Below are positions 7,528-15,829 of a DNA stretch of 60,572 nucleotides, piece by piece (the first letter of the stretch is position 1; each line of letters opens with the position of its first letter). The DNA comes from a virus. A program made the translations under genes and the position numbers. The notes beneath the pieces are model-generated. The model saw only the letters and a list, made by a program, of their open reading frames with translations, did not search any database and had not been told where the DNA came from. The DNA is taken from IMG/VR virus record IMGVR_UViG_3300025647_000036, positions 1 through 60,572 of that record. The stretch is one strand, 5' to 3'.

Positions 7528-8442
7528 ATGAGTAATCAGAATAATTTTTATAATATACTTGGGGTCAGCGAATCGGCGACACAAGATGAAATTAAAAAAG
7601 CTTATAGAAAATTGGCGGTTGAACATCATCCTGATAAAGGAGGTTCTGAAGATAAATTTAAACAAATATCTGAGGCTTATGACACTTTAAGTAATGATGA
7701 TAAAAAAAGACAATACGACGCCAGAAGAAATAACCCATTCGCATCCTCAGGATTTAATCCATTCGAAGATTTATTTAATGGAGGATATTCACAAAGAAAA
7801 CGAGCAGTACCTGATAAAATAATTGAAATTATTGTTGGTGCGGTTGATTCATTTTTGGGTGGTGATAGAATTATCACGTATGATAGAGAACATCAGTGTA
7901 ATGGGTGTAATGGTGGTGGTGGTGATAGAGTGACTTGTCAAGTTTGTAATGGACAGGGATTTACAATTCATAAAATAGGTGGTAGTATGTTTAATCAAGT
8001 TGTTAGACAGGCTTGTAATAATTGTAGAGGTGCTGGTTATGTTTATACAAAGACTTGTGGTACTTGTCATGGTAAAACAACAAAAACAATGACAGAAACG
8101 ATTAAAATTAAATTACCTCATGGAATTGATGACGGTCAATTCTTGAAATTACAAGGTAAAGGTGATTACCATGACGGCATGTACGGTAATTTAGTAATTA
8201 GAGTTAGGACAACTCAACAAAATAACTTTGAAAAGATTGGTGATGATTTAGTATATAACGCTTACTTTAGTAAAGAAGATTTGGAAAAAGATGATGTCGA
8301 AATACCACACCCACAAGGTAGTATATCAGTAAAACTACCAAAAACTTTTGACACGTCTAAACCCTTACGAGTCAAGGGTAAAGGGTACTCCAATATTGGG
8401 GATTTGTTTGTTAAATTGTTTGTTAGATTTGATAGACCTTAA
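7528..8442 (+). CDS. dnaJ: DnaJ-type co-chaperone with J domain and four zinc-finger motifs
   Basis: 304 residues from the ATG at 7528 (an in-frame TTG lies one codon earlier). J domain about residues 5-70 with YNILGVSESATQDEIKKAYR, the HHPDKGG catalytic HPD loop and FKQISEAYDTLSN. A short G/F region follows (FASSGFNPFEDLFNGG). The zinc-finger region has four CxxC motifs: CNGCNGGG, CQVCNGQG, CNNCRGAG, CGTCHGK. The C-terminal client-binding domain includes LPHGIDDGQFLKLQGKG. It is a little shorter than cellular type I DnaJ (about 370). It would recruit host DnaK for virion assembly or protein folding. Confidence 0.93.
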   Translation: MSNQNNFYNILGVSESATQDEIKKAYRKLAVEHHPDKGGSEDKFKQISEAYDTLSNDDKKRQYDARRNNPFASSGFNPFEDLFNGGYSQRKRAVPDKIIEIIVGAVDSFLGGDRIITYDREHQCNGCNGGGGDRVTCQVCNGQGFTIHKIGGSMFNQVVRQACNNCRGAGYVYTKTCGTCHGKTTKTMTETIKIKLPHGIDDGQFLKLQGKGDYHDGMYGNLVIRVRTTQQNNFEKIGDDLVYNAYFSKEDLEKDDVEIPHPQGSISVKLPKTFDTSKPLRVKGKGYSNIGDLFVKLFVRFDRP

Positions 8443-8589
8443 TTAAAATAAGGCTGATAGTTCTTTAATTAGTTTTATTGTACCATATACGGCTGCAAAT
8501 AAAACATAAAAAGAAAGGACTATCATAGACCAATGAGTTGTTGTAAATTTTTTACAAGTTTTACAATTTTTCTTTTCTGTAGTTTCCAT
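8443..8589 (-). CDS. 48-residue membrane protein with CKTC motif
   Basis: METTEKKNCKTCKKF, a TTTHWSM segment, then a single membrane helix (IVLSFYVLFAAVYGTI) and a short basic/polar tail. The stop abuts the dnaJ stop tail to tail without a gap. The paired cysteines before the membrane helix suggest a metal- or partner-binding cytoplasmic tip. The compact organisation and fit of the frame make it a believable gene despite its size. Confidence 0.6.
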   Translation of the reverse strand: METTEKKNCKTCKKFTTTHWSMIVLSFYVLFAAVYGTIKLIKELSALF

Positions 8590-8733
8590 AATAACTTTTT
8601 ATTTAAATATATACTAAAACTAATATAATGTAAAATATTGTGTCATGTTAACATAAGGTTATTTTATGGTTATCATATTTTTTTATTGATGTTTAATTGA
8701 ATTTCATATCTATATATTGTTAAAAAATATATT

Positions 8734-9885
8734 ATGAAAAAAATTTTAGTTCTTTTTGCATCGTCAGTATTAATGATGTTTAGCTCTTGTGATAAAGAGA
8801 TAATTACCCCTAACAATAAAACCTATATTATCAGTGAAACTGTTATTAATGGTGTAACCTATAATAAGGTTGAGGGTACCATCAATGAAAATTTAACATT
8901 TAGTTCAGATAAAAATTGGTTGTTATCTGGTGGTGTTTTTATTGATGATAACACAAAATTAACCATAAACGGTGGTCAAACAATTTATGCTGATATAAAT
9001 GTAACCACGTTTTTATCTATCAAGCAAGGTGGTAAAATTATGGCTGAAGGTTCTAACACTAATCCTATTGTTTTCACGCCCTTAAAAGATAACCCAACAT
9101 ACGGTGATTGGGGAGGTATTATCATAAATGGTAAGGCTAAATTAAATACTGGGTTAACCGCAGAGGGTGAAGGTGGTACAGGTATTTACGGTGGTAATAA
9201 TGACGAAGATAATTCAGGTGTTTTAAGATATGTTAGAGTTGAATATGCAGGTAAAATATTAGGTACAGATAATGAATTAAATGGATTCTCATTTAATGGT
9301 GTTGGTTCGGGTACCGTCGTTGAATATATCCAAGCGTATAAAGGCTCTGATGATGGTATTGAATTTTTTGGTGGAACTGTGAATGTAAGATATGCGGTTT
9401 CAACACATAACCAAGATGACGCATTCGATTGGACTCATGGTTGGAGAGGAAAAGGACAATACTGGTACGTTCAACAAGGTGTTGACGGTGGAGATAGAGG
9501 TATCGAAGCTGATAACAACTCTGATGATAATACATTAGCGCCATATTCAAATCCAACATTGGCTAACATCACATTAAATGGTGTTGATGATGGGGATGGG
9601 TTGAATACTGGTATGAGATTAAGAGAAGGTACTAAAGGTCAAATCTATTACGCATATGTTACAGGTTTCCCAAAGTACGGAGTTCGTGTATCGGAAGAAA
9701 CATCATTGAACCACGTAGTTAATGGTGAGTTGTTTGTAGCTAACTCTACAATTACTGGTAACGGTACAAATTTTAAAGATTGTTCTTCATTTGATGGGTT
9801 GATAATGACATTGAATGATGGTTGGTTTATACCTGATACAACAATTGGTTCAGGAAGTGAATGGATGAATGGCTGGACACGATGA
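8734..9885 (+). CDS. Surface lipoprotein, parallel beta-helix type
   Basis: 383 residues with a lipoprotein signal (MKKILVLFASSVLMMFSSC, lipobox ending at the cysteine, then DKE). The body is rich in G, N and D and repeats short strand-turn units with right-handed beta-helix character: LTINGGQTIYAD, GDWGGIIINGKAKLN, LRYVRVEYAG, VEYIQAYKGSDDGIEFFGGTVNVRYA. It resembles Bacteroidota cell-surface lipoproteins encoded next to TonB receptors, and its stop overlaps the receptor's start (ATGA). Probably works with the receptor in capturing a ligand. A bacterial-type gene, unexpected in a phage. Confidence 0.75.
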   Translation: MKKILVLFASSVLMMFSSCDKEIITPNNKTYIISETVINGVTYNKVEGTINENLTFSSDKNWLLSGGVFIDDNTKLTINGGQTIYADINVTTFLSIKQGGKIMAEGSNTNPIVFTPLKDNPTYGDWGGIIINGKAKLNTGLTAEGEGGTGIYGGNNDEDNSGVLRYVRVEYAGKILGTDNELNGFSFNGVGSGTVVEYIQAYKGSDDGIEFFGGTVNVRYAVSTHNQDDAFDWTHGWRGKGQYWYVQQGVDGGDRGIEADNNSDDNTLAPYSNPTLANITLNGVDDGDGLNTGMRLREGTKGQIYYAYVTGFPKYGVRVSEETSLNHVVNGELFVANSTITGNGTNFKDCSSFDGLIMTLNDGWFIPDTTIGSGSEWMNGWTR

Positions 9886-12326
9886 TTAAAAAACTTTTAT
9901 ATATGGTGGTGTGTGTATTATTCACACACACCACATTAGCCCAAACATTAACAGGTAAGGTAGTGGATGAAACAAATCAACCACTACCTTACGTTCATGT
10001 TAAATCAGAACAAGGTAATACTTTAACTAATTATAATGGTGAATACGGTCTTAATATTACTGATAGTTGTACGATAACATTTAGTTTTATTGGTTTTAAA
10101 AAACAAACAATCAAAACTGGTAAAGGTGTATTAAATGTTGTAATGGTTACTGAAGCCCAAACAATTGGGGAAGTTACTGTTAAAAGTAAAAAAAATAATG
10201 CAAGTGAAACTGTATTATTACTCGAAAGAAAAAAACTTGTGGGTATCGAATCTTCAATTGGGGGGATGGAGATGTCAAAAAAAGGAATCTCAAACGCTGA
10301 GGACGGGTTAAAAAAGCTAACAAGTATAACCTTTTCAAATAGCAGATTAAATGTTAGAGGTTTAGACGATAGATATAATCAAATAACATTAAACGGTATC
10401 CCAATCCCGTCAAATAATTCCGATAGAAAAAACATTGACTTATCAATATTACCTTTAAGTGTTATTGATAATATTAAAGTTAAAAAAACATACTCCTCAG
10501 AACAATGGAGTAATGTCGCTGGAGCACAAATAAACATTACCACACCTAATGTTAGAAAACATTTCACGGTTAATTATAAAGGTTCTTTTAATACTTTAAC
10601 ACCAACACCTAATAGTAGTTTAAACATTAGTTTTGGTAATAATAAATTAAAAAAGTTCGGACTTTTAGTTAATTTTAATTTAAACCAAGATAATCAAAAC
10701 ACTAATGGTGTTATTAGATTGGCCAATAAACAAGGGAATAGTATTTTAGATTATAATTTTACTGAAAAACTTCAACAACTTACACCATCAGCGATAATGG
10801 TTTTAGATTTTAATCATAAAGATTTAGAAGTTAGTAACACTACATTATTTATTAATCAAAACTCAAAATCTTATAGAACAACTTTAGGTTCTCATTTTGA
10901 TTATAATACTGATTTATTCACTATAAGAATTACACCAACAAACCATAATTTATTTACAGAACAAATTAAATTTGAATTAAAAAAAGATAAATTTGAAATC
11001 CGTGGTATTGGTGGACTATCATTGGTCAATAGTGGTGAAAACGGTAGAAACCAATTTGTTTACCTATATGATGGTAATTATCAATTCAATAACGTTGATA
11101 AATTGGATAATCATTTCTTTTGGAGTCAGAATAAAGAAAGTCGTATTAATTTAGGTTTGACTGGTAAATACCATATAAGAAAAACATTACACGAATTTGG
11201 TTATTCCTATATGATTACCAATAACTACTTTAATTATCAACAGGAGTATTACGACTTATTAGGTGTTAATAATGAAAACGTTAGTGTTGACCCTAACAAC
11301 CCGTTCATGTTCATTAATGGTGAAAATAGTGAAAGTTTTTGGGTTAATAATCCTGCTTCAGAAGTTAATGGGGTGATTAGAAATCATAGTGGGTATTATA
11401 AAAGTGATTTTAATAATGATAAAATAGATTTAAGTTTTGGGTCTAGATTTGAAAAAATATATCAATTAGTTGAATATAAAGACCAGTTATCACCTGTATT
11501 CACAAAATATAGTATATTGGATAATTTTGAAATATTACCTTATTTGAATGTAAAATATAAAATTACAAATAAATTGCAATTAAGAGGTAGTGGTGCGGTT
11601 ACAACAATAAGACCTAGATTTCGTGAAATGACTCCGTTCATATATACCGAGGTGTTTGCGGGTTCAAAAATACAAGGTAATCCTAATTTAATAAATTCTA
11701 CCGTATATAATGGAGATTTAAATTTAGAATTTTATCCATCTAAAACTGAGATAGTTAGTTTTACTATGTACTATAAATTAATAAAGAATCCTATTGAAAA
11801 AGTTAATGTTGCTACGGCAAGTGGTCGATTAGAGACGTATCAAAATAGTTTACAATCTATGGTATATGGAGGTGAATTCGATTTTAAAAAAAGTATTAAG
11901 AATTTTAAATTTGATTTTAATTCATCTTACCTATATTCAAATATTACTACATCAGAAAACACTTCATCATCTGTCGTTGTTACTAATATTAACAGACCAT
12001 TACAAGGGTCATCAAAATTTATGACTAATTTTGATGTATTTTACATGATTAATAAAAATAATAATATTGGTATAGTTTATAATTATGTTGGTACTAAGTT
12101 AAACTCTGTTGGTGTATTTGGATTGGGGGATATTTACCAAACACCACAACATTTTGTGAATATGGTTTATAATATTAATAAAGATAAATTTGTAATGTCT
12201 TTTAGAATTAACAATTTATTTAACACTGAATACAAACTACAACAAATGACCGATATTGGACTAATTACAACTAATAGTTATAGAACAGGTCAAGAATTTT
12301 CGGTTAGATTTGGATATAAATTATAA
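9882..12326 (+). CDS. TonB-dependent outer-membrane receptor with N-terminal CarboxypepD_reg-like domain
   Basis: 814 residues from ATG 9882; the upstream in-frame start would break the signal peptide. Signal peptide MIKKLLYMVVCVLFTHTTLAQ; then a carboxypeptidase-regulatory-like domain (LTGKVVDETNQPLPYVHV, FSFIGFKKQTI); a plug domain about 115-230 with LNVRGLDDRYNQITLNGIPIP and VIDNIKVKKTYSSEQWS; then a beta-barrel of alternating aromatic strands ending RTGQEFSVRFGYKL. This is a SusC-like receptor powered by host TonB-ExbBD. It appears intact. In a phage it could import a scarce nutrient during infection, or remodel the host surface. Confidence 0.88.
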   Translation: MIKKLLYMVVCVLFTHTTLAQTLTGKVVDETNQPLPYVHVKSEQGNTLTNYNGEYGLNITDSCTITFSFIGFKKQTIKTGKGVLNVVMVTEAQTIGEVTVKSKKNNASETVLLLERKKLVGIESSIGGMEMSKKGISNAEDGLKKLTSITFSNSRLNVRGLDDRYNQITLNGIPIPSNNSDRKNIDLSILPLSVIDNIKVKKTYSSEQWSNVAGAQINITTPNVRKHFTVNYKGSFNTLTPTPNSSLNISFGNNKLKKFGLLVNFNLNQDNQNTNGVIRLANKQGNSILDYNFTEKLQQLTPSAIMVLDFNHKDLEVSNTTLFINQNSKSYRTTLGSHFDYNTDLFTIRITPTNHNLFTEQIKFELKKDKFEIRGIGGLSLVNSGENGRNQFVYLYDGNYQFNNVDKLDNHFFWSQNKESRINLGLTGKYHIRKTLHEFGYSYMITNNYFNYQQEYYDLLGVNNENVSVDPNNPFMFINGENSESFWVNNPASEVNGVIRNHSGYYKSDFNNDKIDLSFGSRFEKIYQLVEYKDQLSPVFTKYSILDNFEILPYLNVKYKITNKLQLRGSGAVTTIRPRFREMTPFIYTEVFAGSKIQGNPNLINSTVYNGDLNLEFYPSKTEIVSFTMYYKLIKNPIEKVNVATASGRLETYQNSLQSMVYGGEFDFKKSIKNFKFDFNSSYLYSNITTSENTSSSVVVTNINRPLQGSSKFMTNFDVFYMINKNNNIGIVYNYVGTKLNSVGVFGLGDIYQTPQHFVNMVYNINKDKFVMSFRINNLFNTEYKLQQMTDIGLITTNSYRTGQEFSVRFGYKL

Positions 12327-12380
12327 AATCCATTTGCCTTTTACCTTTTTTTTTCTTATACTTAAACAAAATCATTTTTT

Positions 12381-13220
12381 ATGTTGAGTTATATAGGAGG
12401 TAAAAGTAAAATTGGTAAGTGGATTGTTCCGCATTACCCTACAGATATGGAAACGTATGTTGAGACATTCGGAGGAATGTTCTGGTGTTTCTTTAATATG
12501 GATTTGTCAAAATACCCTAACCTAAAGAGGGTGGTTTACAATGACTTCAATCCGTTGAATTACAATTTATTTATGTGTTTACAGAATCCTGACGTTTTGT
12601 TAAACGCGGTAAACCGTATTCCGTGTCAAGAACGAGATGTTGAGGTCACTCCACCTATTTACAAAGAACAATTCAAAGAGTTTCAGTCTGAGTTATATGG
12701 TGAGGGATTCACAATCAATTACCCCGATTATGATGTTGCGGCTAAGTATGCTTACATCCTAACACAGGTATTCAGTGGGTCTAAACCTGAGACATCTAAC
12801 TTTATTGACCTTAAAGGTAAGTACAAATCAAAGTATCTTACATTCCGAGACAAACTTTCTAAACCTGACTGGCTTGACCATTTCAAAAAGATTTCTCATT
12901 TTAGACTTGGTGACTTTGCAAATGTGATTCAGGAGTTCGATAGTCCAACAACATACTTCTATTTGGACCCACCGTATTGGAAGACTGAAAACTATTACTC
13001 TAACCACGACTTTGACCGAGATGACCACGAAAGACTGGCAAACGTATTGAGGAAAATTAATGGTAAATTTAGTTTATCTTACTATGATTTTGAACTATTA
13101 CATGAATGGTTTCCTGAAGACGAATATACTTGGGTTAAAAAAGAATTTGCTAAGGCGGCCGCAGCTAAAAAAGGTACCTCACAAAACATGGGTGAAGAGT
13201 TGTTGATTATGAATTATTAA
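12381..13220 (+). CDS. Dam-type DNA adenine-N6 methyltransferase
   Basis: 279 residues. Motif I-type AdoMet-binding start SYIGGKSKIGKWI, then YVETFGGMFWCF, then NDFNPLNYNLF, and catalytic motif IV YLDPPYW near residue 195. This order is that of the D12/Dam alpha class, which methylates N6 of adenine. No restriction partner is adjacent, so it is a solitary phage methylase that could protect the phage genome from host restriction. The recognition site cannot be read from the sequence. Confidence 0.85.
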   Translation: MLSYIGGKSKIGKWIVPHYPTDMETYVETFGGMFWCFFNMDLSKYPNLKRVVYNDFNPLNYNLFMCLQNPDVLLNAVNRIPCQERDVEVTPPIYKEQFKEFQSELYGEGFTINYPDYDVAAKYAYILTQVFSGSKPETSNFIDLKGKYKSKYLTFRDKLSKPDWLDHFKKISHFRLGDFANVIQEFDSPTTYFYLDPPYWKTENYYSNHDFDRDDHERLANVLRKINGKFSLSYYDFELLHEWFPEDEYTWVKKEFAKAAAAKKGTSQNMGEELLIMNY

Positions 13221-13246
13221 AATTTGGATATTTTCGCTTTATTTGA

Positions 13247-13253
13247 TATTTAT
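13247..13253 (+). promoter_or_regulatory. TATTTAT element, candidate late promoter
   Basis: TATTTAT, 17 bases before the ATG at 13271. Confidence 0.5.
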
Positions 13254-13270
13254 TTAATAAAAACATAGAA

Positions 13271-14653
13271 ATGAGATTTACTAACTTACTTTCAAAATTA
13301 ATTGTTGAGCAATCACGATTCCAAGTATTATATGACAAATTAGTTAAGCCATCACCTAAAGCTAAACCTGAACCAGGTAAAAAGGCTAAAGGTATTATGG
13401 ACTTTAATACCCTAAAAGAAATTATTTTCGCTGACCCTACAACCAAATCCCCTCAAGGTGTTGATGTTGAATCATTGAGTGTTCAGGATATGGAAAAAAT
13501 TAAAGTTGGTAAGTATACTCAGTGGTTATTGAAAAATTTTGTGTCACCTAAATTAAATGTTGGTCCTGACGTTGACCCAAGTTCGCCTCAATATAAATCA
13601 GCACTTGCTGAGTTCCAACGTTTGTTTATGGAGGACTTATATAAGGTAACAGGTGACTTACAGAAATACGAAAGATTTAAGAACCGTTTACCTCAAGAGT
13701 TTAGAGATATTAACAAATTGACTCCTGAGACTCTTTACGACCAAGTTAAAGACTTTAGTTTAGAGAAAACAAAAGCAACTAAAGAAGAGAAGAAAGAAGC
13801 TTCTAAAACATACGAACATCCTGGTGCTGAAATTGTATTCCGTGGTAGTGATTGGACTGTGGCTCGTATTTCTGACCAAGGTCAATTAGGTAAGGATGCA
13901 GCTCAATTCTACGGTGGTTCATACCAAGAACCATCAAAAGGTGAAACAAGATGGTGTACATCATCACCTGGTTTATCTTACTTTAACGGATATATCAAAG
14001 ACGGACCATTATATGTTATTATACCTAATACAGGTAAAAAATTTGAAACTGAGAAAGAATATGGTGATGTTTCAGGTCTACCAGCATTAAGATACCAATT
14101 CCATTTTCCATCTAATCAATACATGGACCCAAGAGACAGACAAATTAATTTAGTTGATTTCTTAAATAAAGAAGAAGAAGGGTTGAAAGAATATTTTAAG
14201 TTTGAATTTGCTAAAGGTTTAGTTAATAGAGGTGGTAAAAAGGTTGAAATTAATTACCCTGACAGTTCGGCAGGTAAATTTGTTGCTCTTTATGGGTTTG
14301 ATGAATTATTTGAATCATTACCTGAAGATATTGAACACTTATTAATTAATAATAAATCAAAAGAAGATATTGCGTTAACTGTACCTGAAACTTTAGGTAG
14401 ATTCAAAGATTTACAAGCGTTACTTTTCCAAAACATAGTTAAAAAATTACCCAATAGTATTGGTTCTTTACAAAATCTTAATTTCTTAGCTTTACCAAAC
14501 AACAAAAATTTGGAGTCATTACCTGAAAGTATTGCGGATATTCCTGGATTAGCATTCATTAATTTGAAAGACACTAATCCTAATGTTAAAATACCTGAAA
14601 GATTGAGAGAAAAACTTTCAGATGAGGGTGGTGGTTTTTACTATGTGAACTAA
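13271..14653 (+). CDS. Leucine-rich-repeat protein with RWCTS motif and cargo leader
   Basis: 460 residues. Leader MRFTNLLSKLIVEQ (L-x-x-L-I-V-E). A Pro/Lys linker precedes a helical part with KYTQWLLKNFVSP. A central domain has FRGSDWTVARISD, GETRWCTSSPG and GPLYVIIPN (about 195-260), a W-C-T pattern seen in PcfJ-like and other phage proteins. The C-terminus carries about four leucine-rich repeats (LPEDIEHLLINN, LPNSIGSLQNLNFLALPNN, LPESIADIPGLAFINL). LRR modules bind protein partners, as in injected bacterial effectors. A packaged host-targeting protein is inferred; the enzymatic role, if any, is unknown. Confidence 0.75.
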   Translation: MRFTNLLSKLIVEQSRFQVLYDKLVKPSPKAKPEPGKKAKGIMDFNTLKEIIFADPTTKSPQGVDVESLSVQDMEKIKVGKYTQWLLKNFVSPKLNVGPDVDPSSPQYKSALAEFQRLFMEDLYKVTGDLQKYERFKNRLPQEFRDINKLTPETLYDQVKDFSLEKTKATKEEKKEASKTYEHPGAEIVFRGSDWTVARISDQGQLGKDAAQFYGGSYQEPSKGETRWCTSSPGLSYFNGYIKDGPLYVIIPNTGKKFETEKEYGDVSGLPALRYQFHFPSNQYMDPRDRQINLVDFLNKEEEGLKEYFKFEFAKGLVNRGGKKVEINYPDSSAGKFVALYGFDELFESLPEDIEHLLINNKSKEDIALTVPETLGRFKDLQALLFQNIVKKLPNSIGSLQNLNFLALPNNKNLESLPESIADIPGLAFINLKDTNPNVKIPERLREKLSDEGGGFYYVN

Positions 14654-14681
14654 TTTTATTATTTTTAAAAAAAATAAGGTC

Positions 14682-14969
14682 ATGAATGTTGATGTTGAAA
14701 TATACCTTAACCAATTTAAAACATTTTTCGATAACAATCCTACCTCCCTAAAAGAACTTATAGGTGAAATAAATAAAGAACTTTTTTATAATAAAGTAAA
14801 AGAAGTTTGTTATTTAAATGATGAGAAGGGTGATGATGTGTCTTTAACTAGAACACAAATAATTGATATTGTTGTTAGTTTAATTGATGTGGTAAAAACT
14901 GATAATATTGAAACAAAAGTTAATGGTGTTTTTGAAAAGACAAAATTTGGTGATATTTGTATGAATTGA
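14682..14969 (+). CDS. Unknown small protein
   Basis: 95 residues, acidic and helical (LNQFKTFFDNNPTSLKELIGEINKELF), with no recognised motif or leader. It stands alone between the LRR gene and a host-type promoter. Confidence 0.6.
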   Translation: MNVDVEIYLNQFKTFFDNNPTSLKELIGEINKELFYNKVKEVCYLNDEKGDDVSLTRTQIIDIVVSLIDVVKTDNIETKVNGVFEKTKFGDICMN

Positions 14970-14970
14970 T

Positions 14971-15001
14971 TTGGTACTTTAAAAAATTATACATATCTTT
15001 G
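14971..15001 (+). promoter_or_regulatory. Bacteroidota-type promoter before DUF932 gene
   Basis: TTG at 14971-14973, 20 bases, then TATCTTTG at 14994-15001; this is the TTG/TAnnTTTG arrangement of the primary sigma factor of Bacteroidota. The start codon is 23 bases further on. Confidence 0.7.
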
Positions 15002-15024
15002 TGTTATAATTAAAACAAATTAAT

Positions 15025-15780
15025 ATGATTTATACACCCGAATTGATTAAAGAAGTTGCACCATCAGTATTTGCAACATCACCTTCACCTAAGTTATCTA
15101 ACCGATACGTATTTGTACCAACCAACGAGATTATGGAGAACTTCCAAATGGAAGGATGGAACTTGGCGTCTGTAAAACAGATGGGTCGCGGAAATCACGC
15201 ACTACACGAACTTCGTTTCCGTAACGGTGAGTTACCTAAGGTTGGTGACTCTTTGGTTGAAGCGATTATCCGTAATTCACACAATGGAATGGCGACATTT
15301 TCAGTAAGTGCGGGTCTACACAGATTGGTTTGTAGTAATGGTCTAACAGTTCCCACATCGCTATCTGAGGCGTTTAACCTACGTCACAGCCGATTTGACT
15401 TGGACGATGTAAAACGATTAACTGAGAGTTTTGCAGGTCGTCTTCCCAAGATTCAAAGCTCTGTAGACCGAATGATGAGTCGTGAGTTGAGTGAGGTTGA
15501 ACGTGTCAACTTTATTGAAAAAGCTGTTGATGTTCGTTGGAAAGCTGGCTCTGTACCATCGTCACTTGATGTTATGTCAATCCTTAACCCTATTAGGGAA
15601 GAAGATAAAGATAATACCTTATGGAATGTCTTTAACGTAGTCCAAGAAAAGTTTGTACGTGGTGGTGTTGAGTACAAATCGTCTCGAGGTCGCAAGACAG
15701 GGTTACGCGGGTTGAAAAACATCATGGCTGTGAACCAAGTGAATACTAAACTTTGGGAAATTGCTGAAGAGTTGTGTTAA
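15025..15780 (+). CDS. DUF932 family phage/plasmid protein
   Basis: 251 residues. NRYVFVPTNEIMENFQMEGW, then HALHELRFR, then FSVSAGLHRLVCSNGL and the later RWKAGS and LWNVFNVVQEKFVRGG follow the DUF932 pattern. The family is common on phages and plasmids; its biochemical role is not established. A strong host-type promoter and a strong terminator bracket it as a single-gene unit, suggesting high early expression. Codons are less AT-biased than those of its neighbours (for example CGT, GGT and ACC use). Confidence 0.85.
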   Translation: MIYTPELIKEVAPSVFATSPSPKLSNRYVFVPTNEIMENFQMEGWNLASVKQMGRGNHALHELRFRNGELPKVGDSLVEAIIRNSHNGMATFSVSAGLHRLVCSNGLTVPTSLSEAFNLRHSRFDLDDVKRLTESFAGRLPKIQSSVDRMMSRELSEVERVNFIEKAVDVRWKAGSVPSSLDVMSILNPIREEDKDNTLWNVFNVVQEKFVRGGVEYKSSRGRKTGLRGLKNIMAVNQVNTKLWEIAEELC

Positions 15781-15787
15781 TCACAGT

Positions 15788-15815
15788 GGGGGAGTTGAAA
15801 CTCCCCCTTTTTTTA
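15788..15815 (+). terminator. Rho-independent terminator after DUF932
   Basis: Perfect GGGGGAG / CTCCCCC stem with a six-base loop followed by seven T. Confidence 0.93.
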
Positions 15816-15829
15816 TTTAAATTTATACT

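Noticed and set aside
9293-9559. Open antisense frame within the lipoprotein gene
   Set aside because: Composition is shadow-like (H/Y/L/Q-rich) and it lies wholly inside a well-supported gene.
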